Positions 48,370 through 56,620 of a DNA stretch of 64,000 nt are shown here, in pieces (the stretch's first letter is position 1; each line of letters begins with the position of its first letter). The position numbers and the translations under genes were made by a program. The notes beneath the pieces were generated by a model. The model made no database searches. It was not told the origin of the DNA and was given only the letters and a program-made list of their open reading frames with translations. Location of the stretch: assembly GCF_009729075.1 (NCBI RefSeq), contig NZ_VTGY01000020.1, positions 186,001-250,000 of the forward strand, read 5' to 3'. The stretch is from Mycolicibacterium sp. CBMA 226. Its GTDB lineage: Bacteria > Actinomycetota > Actinomycetes > Mycobacteriales > Mycobacteriaceae.

Positions 48370-51120
48370 CTAGGCCGGATTGCTGACAGCGGACGACGGC
48401 AGCGAGGCTATTCCATCGTCGAACGCCGTCAACGCGGCAGAACTGGAATCAATGCGCCAATCGCGCTCCTTGTTCATATCGAACCAGATGAAGCCAGTCA
48501 GCCCGGGCACATGTTCGGCGTAATCGAAGAACCGCGTAATCCACTCGGCCTTGCGCGTAGGGTCGGCACCGTCTTCGGCCGAACCCATTTCAGAAATCAT
48601 GATGGGAAGACCGGTGTTCAGCGACTGCAGTTCTCGGATACCTTCGCTGAACAAAGCAGCCGGGTCTACCCAAGCCCGATCGACCCAGTTGTTGCCCCAG
48701 TTGTAGCCGTCGATACCAACGATATCGACGTAGCGCGCCCCGGGGAACAGTCGGGTAATCGGTGTCGAACCCGCGTACGGCGTGTTGGGCGCCCACATCC
48801 ATTTCACATTCGTGACTCCTGCGGTGTTGAACAGGTTGTGAATGTGTTGCCATGCCGCGACATACTGGTCGGCGGTATTCCCGTTGACTCCGGCCGCCCA
48901 GGGATACCAGGAGCCGTTCATTTCGTGCATCGGCCGCAGAATCACTTGATAGGGCAGGGTCTTTAGCGTAGTGGCCCAGCGTTGGAGGTCGCCGTCATGG
49001 GTGCCGGCGACGATGGTCGACAGCGACCATTGCGGCTGATTGGGCCCGCCCGCCGGGTCCCACGGCTCCAAGGCGATCACCGGCGTCCGACCGGCGGCAT
49101 TGATCGCGTTCAGGTTGTCGACGGGGACGGCGTCGGGTAGCGAGTAGAACTGCAGTACATTTTTGACCTGTGCCCCGGATTGTGAAGCAAAGTCGTTGAC
49201 GGTGCCGCCCGAACCGTCTTGGGGCACAAAGACTCCGACATCTAGACTGTGTGCCACCGCCGTGGTCGCGAAGTAGTTGCCGGTCGCGCCGGCGTCGTCC
49301 CAGACGGTGGTGCCGGGGTTGGTTTCGGGGCGCCAATAGCCGGTGCCCAGTTTGTAGGTCATGGTGCCGATGGGAAATGACACGCTGGCGTCGGATGTGG
49401 TGGCGTGGCTGGTCCAGTTGGTGCCATCGGCGGAGGTTTCCCACGACAAGGTTCCCGCGTTTTCGCTGATGCGCAGCCATTGGGTGTTCGGCGAATATGT
49501 GGCGGTGCCCAAGGTGGTGACCTTGCCGGCGGTCGAAACTTCCGCGGAGAGAGTGTTGTTGGCCGTCCACATCCATCCCACGTAGTTACCGGGGGTGCCG
49601 GGCTGGTAGAGCTGGAAGAACGCCTGGGTCGAAGTGGCACTGGTGTTGGGGGTGGAGACCAGCCGCACGGAGGCCGACTGGCCCTGCAGCGCAATGGGGT
49701 TCGACATCTCCACTACCGGGTACCGGTTCGTGGTGGCCATCGTGAGCACGCCGTTGGCGACCGTGCCGTTGGCGGGAAGGTTGGTCCAGGCGATGTTGCC
49801 GGTGCCGTCGAAAGCGTCATGCAAACCCGAGCTACCAACAACAGACGACGATGCCGGATTCGGGGTGACGCTGGCGTCGTCCCAGACGGTGGTGCCGGGG
49901 TTGGTTTCGGGGCGCCAGTAGCCGGTGCCCAGTTTGTAGGTCATCGTGCCGATGGGAAATGACACGCTGGTGTCGGATGTGGTGGCGTGGCTGGTCCAGT
50001 TGGTGCCGTCGGCAGAGGTTTGCCACGACAAGGTTCCCGCGTTTTCGCTGATGCGCAGCCATTGGGTGTTCGGCGAATATGTGGCGGTGCCCAAGGTGGT
50101 GACCTTGCCGGCGGTCGAAACTTCCGCGGAGAGAGTGTTGTTGGCCGTCCACATCCATCCCACGTAGTTACCGGGGGTGCCGGGCTGGTAGAGCTGGAAG
50201 AACGCCTGGGTCGAAGTGGCACTGGTGTTGGGGGTGGAGACCAGCCGCACGGAGGCCGACTGGCCCTGCAGCGCAATGGGGTTCGACATCTCCACTACCG
50301 GGTACCGGTTCGTGGTGGCCATCGTGAGCACGCCGTTGGCGACCGTGCCGTTGGCGGGAAGGTTGGTCCAGGCGATGTTGCCGGTGCCGTCGAAAGCGTC
50401 ATGCAAACCCGAGCTGCCAACAGTAGAAGTCGATGTCGATGCAGCTAGCGGTGGCGACGACGAAGCCGAGGTCGCGGTGACTGGCAGCGGCGTTTGGCTA
50501 ACCGACGACGGTCGTGGTTGTGACATCGCGGTCGATAGCATTGCCGCGACGGCGGTAGGTGCAATTGGTCGGCGGGGAGCGACGCTCTGAAGCGGCGCCG
50601 CATTCAGCGGAACCGATACCTGGGTGGCACCCGTCAGATGGTCGGCCGTTGCGATGGTCGGGCCCGCCGCGCCGGCATTGGGTGTCTGCGTGGCGGCGTG
50701 GGCCTGCGGCGCGGCGTCGCCGGTACTGGGCGTATTCGAACTGACAGTTGCACCAAGCCGATACTGCGATACCGCGGTCAACGTGACCGGTCGCGCCGTC
50801 GTAGGCGACGGTGAGTCAGGGGTGTGGGCGTTGCCCGCAGTCAGGGTCTTGATGGTGGAAGCTGACGTTCCAACCGGGACATTCGCTGCGGATTTACTCG
50901 GACCAGAGGTGCCAGCCTGCGTTGCGGCTGTGGGACCTTGGGAGTGCGTATCGGCGTGCGCCGGACTTGTTCCGGTTGTCAGTGCCGCACCGAAACCAAC
51001 TGCGAGAGCGCCTGCGCCAAACCAGATTTGAGGAGTGGGTCCTTTTCGAGGTGCTCGATGCCGGGCTTTGATGCGCCGCGCCGCTGACGTCGCTGCAGCC
51101 CTGGACGAATGCGTACCCAT
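48370..51120 (-). CDS. Secreted GH26-type beta-mannanase-like glycosidase with duplicated modules
   Basis: A 916-residue exported protein. An N-terminal signal with a basic start ends near AHADTH (about residue 57). A Thr/Ser/Pro/Ala-rich linker (about 58-235) follows, then two nearly identical 194-residue beta-sandwich modules (about 236-429 and 430-623; FDGTGNIAWTNLPANGTVANG, FFQLYQPGTPGNYVGWMWTA, GTTVWDDA). The C-terminal GH26-like catalytic domain (about 630-905) has the acid/base Glu in ILRPMHEMNGSWYPWA and the nucleophile Glu in PIMISEMGSAED, plus WMWAPN and GFIWFDMNKERDWR. It probably cleaves a mannan-type or related polysaccharide outside the cell; the modules may bind carbohydrate. 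Confidence 0.85.
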   Translation of the reverse strand: MGTHSSRAAATSAARRIKARHRAPRKGPTPQIWFGAGALAVGFGAALTTGTSPAHADTHSQGPTAATQAGTSGPSKSAANVPVGTSASTIKTLTAGNAHTPDSPSPTTARPVTLTAVSQYRLGATVSSNTPSTGDAAPQAHAATQTPNAGAAGPTIATADHLTGATQVSVPLNAAPLQSVAPRRPIAPTAVAAMLSTAMSQPRPSSVSQTPLPVTATSASSSPPLAASTSTSTVGSSGLHDAFDGTGNIAWTNLPANGTVANGVLTMATTNRYPVVEMSNPIALQGQSASVRLVSTPNTSATSTQAFFQLYQPGTPGNYVGWMWTANNTLSAEVSTAGKVTTLGTATYSPNTQWLRISENAGTLSWQTSADGTNWTSHATTSDTSVSFPIGTMTYKLGTGYWRPETNPGTTVWDDASVTPNPASSSVVGSSGLHDAFDGTGNIAWTNLPANGTVANGVLTMATTNRYPVVEMSNPIALQGQSASVRLVSTPNTSATSTQAFFQLYQPGTPGNYVGWMWTANNTLSAEVSTAGKVTTLGTATYSPNTQWLRISENAGTLSWETSADGTNWTSHATTSDASVSFPIGTMTYKLGTGYWRPETNPGTTVWDDAGATGNYFATTAVAHSLDVGVFVPQDGSGGTVNDFASQSGAQVKNVLQFYSLPDAVPVDNLNAINAAGRTPVIALEPWDPAGGPNQPQWSLSTIVAGTHDGDLQRWATTLKTLPYQVILRPMHEMNGSWYPWAAGVNGNTADQYVAAWQHIHNLFNTAGVTNVKWMWAPNTPYAGSTPITRLFPGARYVDIVGIDGYNWGNNWVDRAWVDPAALFSEGIRELQSLNTGLPIMISEMGSAEDGADPTRKAEWITRFFDYAEHVPGLTGFIWFDMNKERDWRIDSSSAALTAFDDGIASLPSSAVSNPA
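49291..49834. repeat. Direct repeat copy 1 within glycosidase gene
   Basis: About 544 bases nearly identical to 49873-50416, offset exactly 582 bases (194 codons). Only a handful of substitutions, clustered near the left end (for example at the CCATCGG/CCGTCGG and GTTTCCC/GTTTGCC positions), imply recent duplication or gene conversion. Confidence 0.85.
49873..50416. repeat. Direct repeat copy 2 within glycosidase gene
   Basis: Partner of 49291-49834; encodes the first (N-terminal) of the two beta-sandwich modules. Long identical stretches make this region prone to recombination and to assembly collapse. Confidence 0.85.
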
Positions 51121-51610
51121 ATTTCCGGTCCCTCAAATCGTGGTCCGATTGTTCCATTGCCACAGACTCTCGAATCATATAAGCGAGCACTATGTGGCGC
51201 AGGCTAATTGGGTGTTCGGCCTGGCCGCCGGCTTCTTGCGCAAACCTGATGCAGTTGTTTCCTGACAGTTCCAGTGCGTCAACATGCTTGCGGCGCGCCA
51301 CATTTAGCAAACTTGATACCTTGTTAAATTGCCGTTGCGTCCCGACAGTAGCGGTAGGCTGTCACAGCTAGAGAGATGGATAGGCGTGGTCTTTCAGATT
51401 CTCTAAATTGCCGCCTTCCCCTTCGGCAAACAATTCGACTGGTTCACAATTCACCGGCCGCTCCATCTCGAAAGGCAGACGACTACCGCGGCCATTCCCG
51501 CCGTGCTACCGGAGCTGAATAGCGAATTCGCAGACAAGCGGAACGTCCATTTAACAGAAATTACATATTGTCGTCACCGTGCGGTTCCGTAAGAGTCACT
51601 CGGCGCCAAC
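51121..51610. other. Intergenic region upstream of the glycosidase gene
   Basis: No credible gene on either strand. It should contain the glycosidase promoter (an AT-richer segment TTATATGAT lies on the minus strand near 51170-51180) and the 3' end region of the DUF-type gene starting at 51820. No clear terminator hairpin. Confidence 0.4.
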
Positions 51611-51820
51611 CTAGGCCCTTCGTAATCCACCCTCCGACGTGTGGCTGACCACGTCGCCGACGGACAACGCCTTCCACGTCGCGCGGTCGACACGCATGGT
51701 GAATGTGTGGCCGTCGTCGCGCCGAACGACCAGACGCCGGTATAGATTCGCCCCATCGAGGAGCGCCCGGTTTTTCTTGATGACGGTGCCTTCCCACTCG
51801 GCTATTGACATCTCAGGCAT
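51611..51820 (-). CDS. Small conserved protein, SH3-like
   Basis: A 69-residue protein from ATG 51820, overlapping the end of the reductase-like gene by eight bases (ATGCCTGA). Sequence MSIAEWEGTVIKKNRALLDGANLYRRLVV, then DGHTFTMRVDRATWKALSVGDVVSH looks like a small all-beta domain (DUF7489-type by memory). A longer frame upstream lies inside the neighbouring gene. Function unknown. Confidence 0.6.
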   Translation of the reverse strand: MPEMSIAEWEGTVIKKNRALLDGANLYRRLVVRRDDGHTFTMRVDRATWKALSVGDVVSHTSEGGLRRA

Positions 51821-52442
51821 CTTCGCCTGGTCGCGTGACCCGGTAGCGGAGGTGCGCGACGCCGGGGGCCTCCAGCACGCGAACGAGCTCCAACTTCGGT
51901 AGGCCGGGCTGGAATCCGTCGAACAGGCGCTCACCCGAGCCCAGGATCACCGCAGACACTTGCAGGTCTATCTCGTCGACCAAGCCCGCCTTGATCGCCT
52001 GGCGTGCGCACGATGCGCCACCGGCGATCGAGATGTCCCTTCCACCGGCAACCGCCTCAGCCTGTGCGTAAGCGGATTCAATTCCGTCGGTGACGAAGTG
52101 GAACGTCGTACCACCGTTCAACTCGATCGGGTCGTGGGCGTAGTGCGTGAGCACGAACACCGGGCAGTGGTAGGGCGGCGTGTCACCCCACCAGCCTTGC
52201 CAGTCCGAGCCGTTCCATTCGCCGCGAATTGGTCCGAACATGTTGCGTCCCATGATGGTTGCACCCATTCCGTCCATCATCTCGGACATCACCAGTCGAT
52301 TGACAGGGTGGTCTCTGCTAGGGCCGATATGCCAGTCATGGAGATCGAGCCCGCCAACCCCGATTGGATTCTGTTCGGTCTGGTCGGGACCGGCGACATA
52401 GCCGTCGGCAGAGATGGACATCGAGAGGTTGGTTCGCGCCAC
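51813..52442 (-). CDS. Dihydrofolate reductase family (RibD C-terminal domain) protein
   Basis: A 209-residue protein from GTG 52442. RibD_C/DHFR-like fold: MARTNLSMSISADGYVAGPDQ, GATIMGRNMFGP, YHCPVFVLTHYAHDPIELNGGTTFHFVTDGIESAYAQAEAVAGGRDISIAGGASCARQAIKAGLVDEIDLQVSAVILGSGERLFDG. The GGA nucleotide-binding region and final GSGERLF are typical of stand-alone RibD_C proteins in actinobacteria, which probably reduce small substrates with NADPH; the physiological substrate is unknown. Confidence 0.88.
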   Translation of the reverse strand: MARTNLSMSISADGYVAGPDQTEQNPIGVGGLDLHDWHIGPSRDHPVNRLVMSEMMDGMGATIMGRNMFGPIRGEWNGSDWQGWWGDTPPYHCPVFVLTHYAHDPIELNGGTTFHFVTDGIESAYAQAEAVAGGRDISIAGGASCARQAIKAGLVDEIDLQVSAVILGSGERLFDGFQPGLPKLELVRVLEAPGVAHLRYRVTRPGEDA

Positions 52443-52546
52443 GTCAAGTTCCGTTCTTTCGGTTCATTCGGTTGCCTCTGGTCAATAAGACCGCGGCGCC
52501 ACCGAAAAGTCATCGAAGAACGAGAGCCAATCCCGGTGCCCCCTAC

Positions 52547-53173
52547 TCAAGCGCCTCGCGCAAGCGCCTCCACAACAGCCGACGAGAACGCCGGCAGATC
52601 ATCCGGACCGCGACTGGAGATCACGTTCCCGTCGATGACCACCTCGCGATCAACGACCGTCGCACCGGCGTTCTGCAGATCGATACGAAGGCTCGGATAT
52701 GAGGTCAATGTTCGCCCCTTGGCGACGCCGGCGTCGATCAGCGTCCACGGTCCGTGGCAGATGACACCCACGAGCTTGCCTGATTCGACGAAGTCGTGGA
52801 CAAACTTCACGGCCTTGTCGTCGCTGCGCAGTTTGTCGGCGTTCACGGTACCGCCCGGGATGAGCAGAGCATCGAACTCCTCGGGAGTGATGTCGGCGAC
52901 CAAACGTTCCACGGGCTCAGTGCCCCCAGGGTTCAGGTCATTGTCCCGCATGTCGATGGAACCCTCTTGCAGAGAAACCAATGCGGTGCTGGCACCGGCG
53001 GCTTGCACCGCGTCCCGGGGTTCCTGCAACTCGCGACGTTCGACGCCGTTAGTGGCCAGGATCGCCACCTTCTTGCCGTCAAGCGGTCCAATGCTCTCGT
53101 CCAAGTTCTGTTCGGCTTGCTCGGCATACTCGGCCAGCTCGGCGATCGACTCATCGCCTTCCTCAGCGCGCAT
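52547..53173 (-). CDS. DJ-1/PfpI family protein, stress-type
   Basis: A 208-residue protein from ATG 53173, with AAGGAG just upstream; the open frame continues far upstream without a start signal. An acidic 30-residue N-terminal extension (AELAEYAEQAEQNLDESIG) precedes the PfpI core: KKVAILATNGVERREL, DALLIPGG, the nucleophile elbow VGVICHGPWTLID with Cys139-His140, and SYPSLRIDLQNAGA. It may act as a protease, glyoxalase or deglycase-type stress protein. A SigF-like promoter lies about 50 bases upstream, consistent with general-stress or stationary-phase expression. Confidence 0.88.
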   Translation of the reverse strand: MRAEEGDESIAELAEYAEQAEQNLDESIGPLDGKKVAILATNGVERRELQEPRDAVQAAGASTALVSLQEGSIDMRDNDLNPGGTEPVERLVADITPEEFDALLIPGGTVNADKLRSDDKAVKFVHDFVESGKLVGVICHGPWTLIDAGVAKGRTLTSYPSLRIDLQNAGATVVDREVVIDGNVISSRGPDDLPAFSSAVVEALARGA

Positions 53174-53222
53174 CGTCAACTCCTTACCTGCGCCGCCGCG
53201 TTCGGCGGCACCACTCGGCTGG

Positions 53223-53249
53223 GTACCCCGGGGCGCTCGGGCCGAAACC
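53223..53249 (-). promoter_or_regulatory. SigF-type promoter upstream of the DJ-1/PfpI gene
   Basis: On the minus strand GGTTT (53249-53245), a 16-base spacer, then GGGTAC (53228-53223) match the mycobacterial SigF consensus GGTTT-N15-17-GGGTA. Distance to the ATG is about 50 bases. Confidence 0.65.
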
Positions 53250-53444
53250 GCCCGCCGATACGCGTGGACCTGCGTCAGCCATCGTCTGGAATGTTTAGGT
53301 GCGGCAACCACTTCGGCGCTTCCATGACGCAATGGTGTTGACGGTGAGTGATAGCCGTGCCCAATGGATGTCCCGATCCGGAATAAACCAGCACCCCGGT
53401 GTACTTGGCTCAAGAGTCGCCCCTTCCCCGACCAAGGAGCATCC

Positions 53445-54254
53445 ATGACTCGTCCCGTCCGTGTCGCTGTGCAGATCCAGCCCGGCGGCGCGCCCGACTA
53501 CGCCACGTGGCGCGACGCCGTCGTGGCCGCCGACGGCCTCGGCGTCGACGTGATCTTCGGCTACGACCATTTCCACCGCCCGGCGATGAAGGCCATCGTC
53601 GACGGCAAACCCGTCCTCGAAGAGGACCAGCCCGACGTCGCCAACTTCGAGGGTTGGACCGCGCTGGCATCGTGGGGTGAGATCACCTCGCACGCCGAGA
53701 TCGGGCTCCTCGTCACAGGCGTCGGCTACCGCAACGCGGACCTGCTCGCCGACATGGCACGTACCGTCGACCACATCAGCGGTGGCCGCCTCATCCTCGG
53801 CCTGGGCGCCGGGTGGTACGAAAAGGACTACACCACCTACGGTTACGACTTCGGAACCTTCGGCTCCCGCTTCGACCTGTTCGATGAAAGCTTGGTCCGC
53901 ATCGAGAAGCGGCTTGCGGCACTGATTCCGCCGCCCGTTCACAAGATTCCGATCCTGATCGGCGGCACGGGTCCCAAGCGCTCGTTGCCCGCCGTGGCCA
54001 GGCATGCCGACATCTGGCACGCGTTCCAAGACCTCGATGCGTTCCGCAGGTCGAGCGAGCGCGTCGACGAGCTCGCAGCGACCTACGGCCGCAACGGTTC
54101 TGACATCGAACGCTCGACGCTCTGGACGAACGCCCAAGCCGCCGACGCGTTCCGCGAGGCAGGTGTCACGCTGTTCCAGACCGAGCTTACTTCCGACAAT
54201 GGCTACGACCTCACCTCTCTCAAAGAGGTGGTCGCATGGCGAGATGCCGCGTGA
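53445..54254 (+). CDS. LLM-class F420-dependent oxidoreductase
   Basis: A 269-residue luciferase-like protein; AAGGAG lies six bases before ATG 53445. TIM-barrel features: VRVAVQIQPGGAPDYATWRDAVVAADGLGVDVIFGYDHFHRPA, AEIGLLVTGVGYRNADLLADMARTVDHISGGRLILGLGAGWYEKDY and KIPILIGGTGPKRSLPAVARHADIWHAF. Fits F420-dependent mycobacterial LLM enzymes of the TIGR03854-like short form. Divergent from the DJ-1/PfpI gene; a hairpin follows the stop codon. Confidence 0.9.
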   Translation: MTRPVRVAVQIQPGGAPDYATWRDAVVAADGLGVDVIFGYDHFHRPAMKAIVDGKPVLEEDQPDVANFEGWTALASWGEITSHAEIGLLVTGVGYRNADLLADMARTVDHISGGRLILGLGAGWYEKDYTTYGYDFGTFGSRFDLFDESLVRIEKRLAALIPPPVHKIPILIGGTGPKRSLPAVARHADIWHAFQDLDAFRRSSERVDELAATYGRNGSDIERSTLWTNAQAADAFREAGVTLFQTELTSDNGYDLTSLKEVVAWRDAA

Positions 54255-54279
54255 TCGCTAGCTGAGCGCGCACGCCGAC

Positions 54280-54309
54280 GTTGTAGCCCTGGCTACCCAG
54301 GGCTACAAC
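54280..54309. terminator. Perfect hairpin terminator between convergent genes
   Basis: GTTGTAGCCCTGG and CCAGGGCTACAAC form a 13-base perfect stem with loop CTAC. It lies 26 bases after the F420 oxidoreductase stop and covers the end of the convergent ABC ATPase gene, so it may stop transcription from both sides. No U-tract, as is usual in mycobacteria. Confidence 0.75.
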
Positions 54310-55058
54310 GGGTTCAGGATGCGATCCAGGAACTGACGAGTGCGCTCTTCCCTCGGGTTGCCGATCACCTCGTCCGGTGTGCCTCGCTCCAAGATGATGC
54401 CCTGATCGGTGAACAGCACCTGATTGGAAACTTGTCTGGCGAACTGGATTTCGTGGGTGACGATCACCATCGTCCAACCCTCGACCGCGAGATCCTTGAT
54501 CACGGCGAGCACTTCGCCGACGAGTTCGGGATCCAGCGCTGATGTCGGTTCGTCGAACAGCACCAGTTTCGGCTTCAAGGCCAGCGCGCGGGCGATGCCG
54601 ACGCGCTGCTGTTGCCCGCCGGACAGCTGATACGGGTATTGGTCCTTCTTCGCGGCGAGCCCGACCTGGTCCAATAACGCGAGGGCTTCGGCCTCGGCCT
54701 CCTCTTTCGGCCGCTTCTGCACGATGACAGGCCCCTCGGTGACGTTCTGCAGGACCGTCTTGTGCGGGAAGAGATTGTGACCCTGAAAGACGAAGCCGCT
54801 CCGCGACTGGAATCTGCGCACCTCGGGTTTGGGTGTGGGCGTGGAGAAGTCGATTTCGATATCGTCCACCCGGATGATCCCGGCGTCAGCCCGGTCGAGG
54901 GCGTTCAGTGTGCGGAGCAGCGTTGTCTTGCCCGATCCGGACGGCCCGATGATGGCTGTCGCCGTGCCCTGCTCGACGGTGAACGAAACACCTTTGAGCA
55001 CTTTGTTGTCGCCGAAGGATTTCTGTACACCCTCGGCTACCAAGCGGTTCTCTGTCAT
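54303..55058 (-). CDS. glnQ: Amino-acid ABC transporter ATP-binding protein
   Basis: A 251-residue polar-amino-acid ABC ATPase. Walker A GPSGSGKTT, Q-loop FVFQGHNLFPHKTVLQNV, signature LSGGQQQRVGIARALAL, Walker B LVLFDEPTSALDPE and H-loop VTHEIQFAR. The ATG overlaps the stop of the upstream fused binding-protein/permease gene (ATGA). Provides energy for uptake of glutamine, glutamate, cystine or a similar solute. The symbol reflects family, not proven substrate. Confidence 0.92.
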   Translation of the reverse strand: MTENRLVAEGVQKSFGDNKVLKGVSFTVEQGTATAIIGPSGSGKTTLLRTLNALDRADAGIIRVDDIEIDFSTPTPKPEVRRFQSRSGFVFQGHNLFPHKTVLQNVTEGPVIVQKRPKEEAEAEALALLDQVGLAAKKDQYPYQLSGGQQQRVGIARALALKPKLVLFDEPTSALDPELVGEVLAVIKDLAVEGWTMVIVTHEIQFARQVSNQVLFTDQGIILERGTPDEVIGNPREERTRQFLDRILNPL

Positions 55059-56533
55059 CGCGCAACATACCTTTCCAGCCGGCGTTCAATGCGGCCCTGG
55101 CCGAACGAGAGTGCCAGGCAGATCACCCAGTAGTACACGGCCGCGGTGCCGTACAACGCGAAGAACTCGAACGTCGGCGCCGCGATGATCTGCGCTTGTC
55201 GCAGGAGTTCGGTGACCAGGATCGTTGAGGCGAGTGACGTGTCTTTCACCAGTGAGATCAATGTGTTCGACAATGGCGGCACCGCCACGCGGGCGGCCTG
55301 CGGAAGGATGATGCGCCGAAGTGCACCAACGTAATTGAAGCCGATCGTCTCGGCCGCCTCCCACTGGCCCTTGGGAATGCTTTGGATGGCCGAGCGGATG
55401 ATCTCCGCCCCGTAACCGCCGACGTTCAGCGAGAACGCGATGACGGCCGCGGGGAACGGATCGATCTTCACCCCCAGTTCCGGCAGCGCGTAGAACACGA
55501 TGAACAACTGCACCAGCAGCGGGGTACCGCGGATGATCGAGATGTAGAACCGCGCCACGTTGGTAAGAACCACATTCGACGACAGCCGTGCCAGTGCCAC
55601 CGCCAGCGCGATCACCAGGCCGATCACGAAGCTGATCAGTGTCAACGGGATCGTCTTGGTGATCGCCGCCTTCGCCAAGGGCACAAGGCTGTCTCCGATC
55701 AGCGCCCACACCGACCGCGGCACATGCTGCGTCCGGTCGGAGTCTGGTCCACCGGATGCGTTGGCTTTCAGGTATTTCTGCGAGATACGGGCCAGCGTGC
55801 CGTCATTCCGTAGTTCGTCGAGGGCATTGTTCAGACCTGGCAGCAGGCCGCTGTTCTTTCGAGCGGCGAAGCCCTGCTCGCTCTTCTCGCCGGTGTTGGC
55901 GGCGATCTTGACCGACTTGTCTCCCGTTTCGGCGAGGTAGGCGTACACCGCGATGCTGTCATTGACGACGACGTCGACGCGCCCCTGGTTGAGCAGCTTG
56001 ATGGCCTGGGTGAAGCCCTCGACGGTTTCGACGCGCGCCCCGGCCTTTCGGACTACCTCCGCCCAGTTGCTGGTGGCGCTTTCCGCGGCGACCTTGCCCT
56101 TGATGCCGTCGAGCGACTTGACAGAGCTGTCGTCGGAGCGCGTGACGATGACTCCCTCGCCCACCGAATATGGTTCGGAGAGGTCGTATTTGGCCGTGCG
56201 CTCGGGATTGATCGTCACCTCGTTGGCGACGACGTCGAATCGGTCGGCCTCGAGCGCGGCGAAAATCGAATCCCACGGAGTCTCGACGAATTCGACACGG
56301 ACACCGAGTTTGTCGGCGACCGCTTTGGCGACGTCGACGTCGTACCCGACAAGGTTGTTCGTGGCCGGGTCGTGGTAGCTGAACGGTGAATACACGCCTT
56401 CGGTGCCAACGCGTAGCACCCCCGCCGCCTTGACCGGATTCTCGCCGCTGTTGCTGCTCGGCGACCCGCACGCCGTCAACACCAGAGCGACGAGAAGCAA
56501 CACCGGCAGGAGGGCTCCTCGTATGTATCGCAC
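55055..56533 (-). CDS. Fused solute-binding lipoprotein and permease of amino-acid ABC transporter
   Basis: A 492-residue fusion. Residues 1-22 form a lipoprotein signal (LVALVLTACG). About 38-265 is a family-3 binding protein: LRVGTEGVYSPFSYHDPATNNLVGYDVDVAKAVADKLG, EFVETPWDSIFAALEADRFDVVAN and ERTAKYDLSEPYSVGEGVIV. About 278-492 is a HisM/GlnP-type permease with five helices (IISIIRGTPLLVQLFIVFYALPELG; the EAA-like loop IPKGQWEAAETIGFNYVGALRRIILPQA). Lipoprotein and permease are separate genes in most bacteria, but fusions such as GlnP of lactic acid bacteria exist. Coupled to the ATPase gene. Confidence 0.92.
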   Translation of the reverse strand: MRYIRGALLPVLLLVALVLTACGSPSSNSGENPVKAAGVLRVGTEGVYSPFSYHDPATNNLVGYDVDVAKAVADKLGVRVEFVETPWDSIFAALEADRFDVVANEVTINPERTAKYDLSEPYSVGEGVIVTRSDDSSVKSLDGIKGKVAAESATSNWAEVVRKAGARVETVEGFTQAIKLLNQGRVDVVVNDSIAVYAYLAETGDKSVKIAANTGEKSEQGFAARKNSGLLPGLNNALDELRNDGTLARISQKYLKANASGGPDSDRTQHVPRSVWALIGDSLVPLAKAAITKTIPLTLISFVIGLVIALAVALARLSSNVVLTNVARFYISIIRGTPLLVQLFIVFYALPELGVKIDPFPAAVIAFSLNVGGYGAEIIRSAIQSIPKGQWEAAETIGFNYVGALRRIILPQAARVAVPPLSNTLISLVKDTSLASTILVTELLRQAQIIAAPTFEFFALYGTAAVYYWVICLALSFGQGRIERRLERYVAR

Positions 56534-56620
56534 CGCGGGAAGTTAGCAAGTCACCGGGTAGTGACCAAGGGTTCTGCTCAATCCGGCTGATAGGGCCCCG
56601 GGACGCGTGAAGCTGTGACG

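Noticed and set aside
49291..50416. Long direct repeats considered as an insertion sequence or transposon ends
   Set aside because: They lie wholly inside one reading frame, encode a protein module and have no transposase or terminal inverted repeats.
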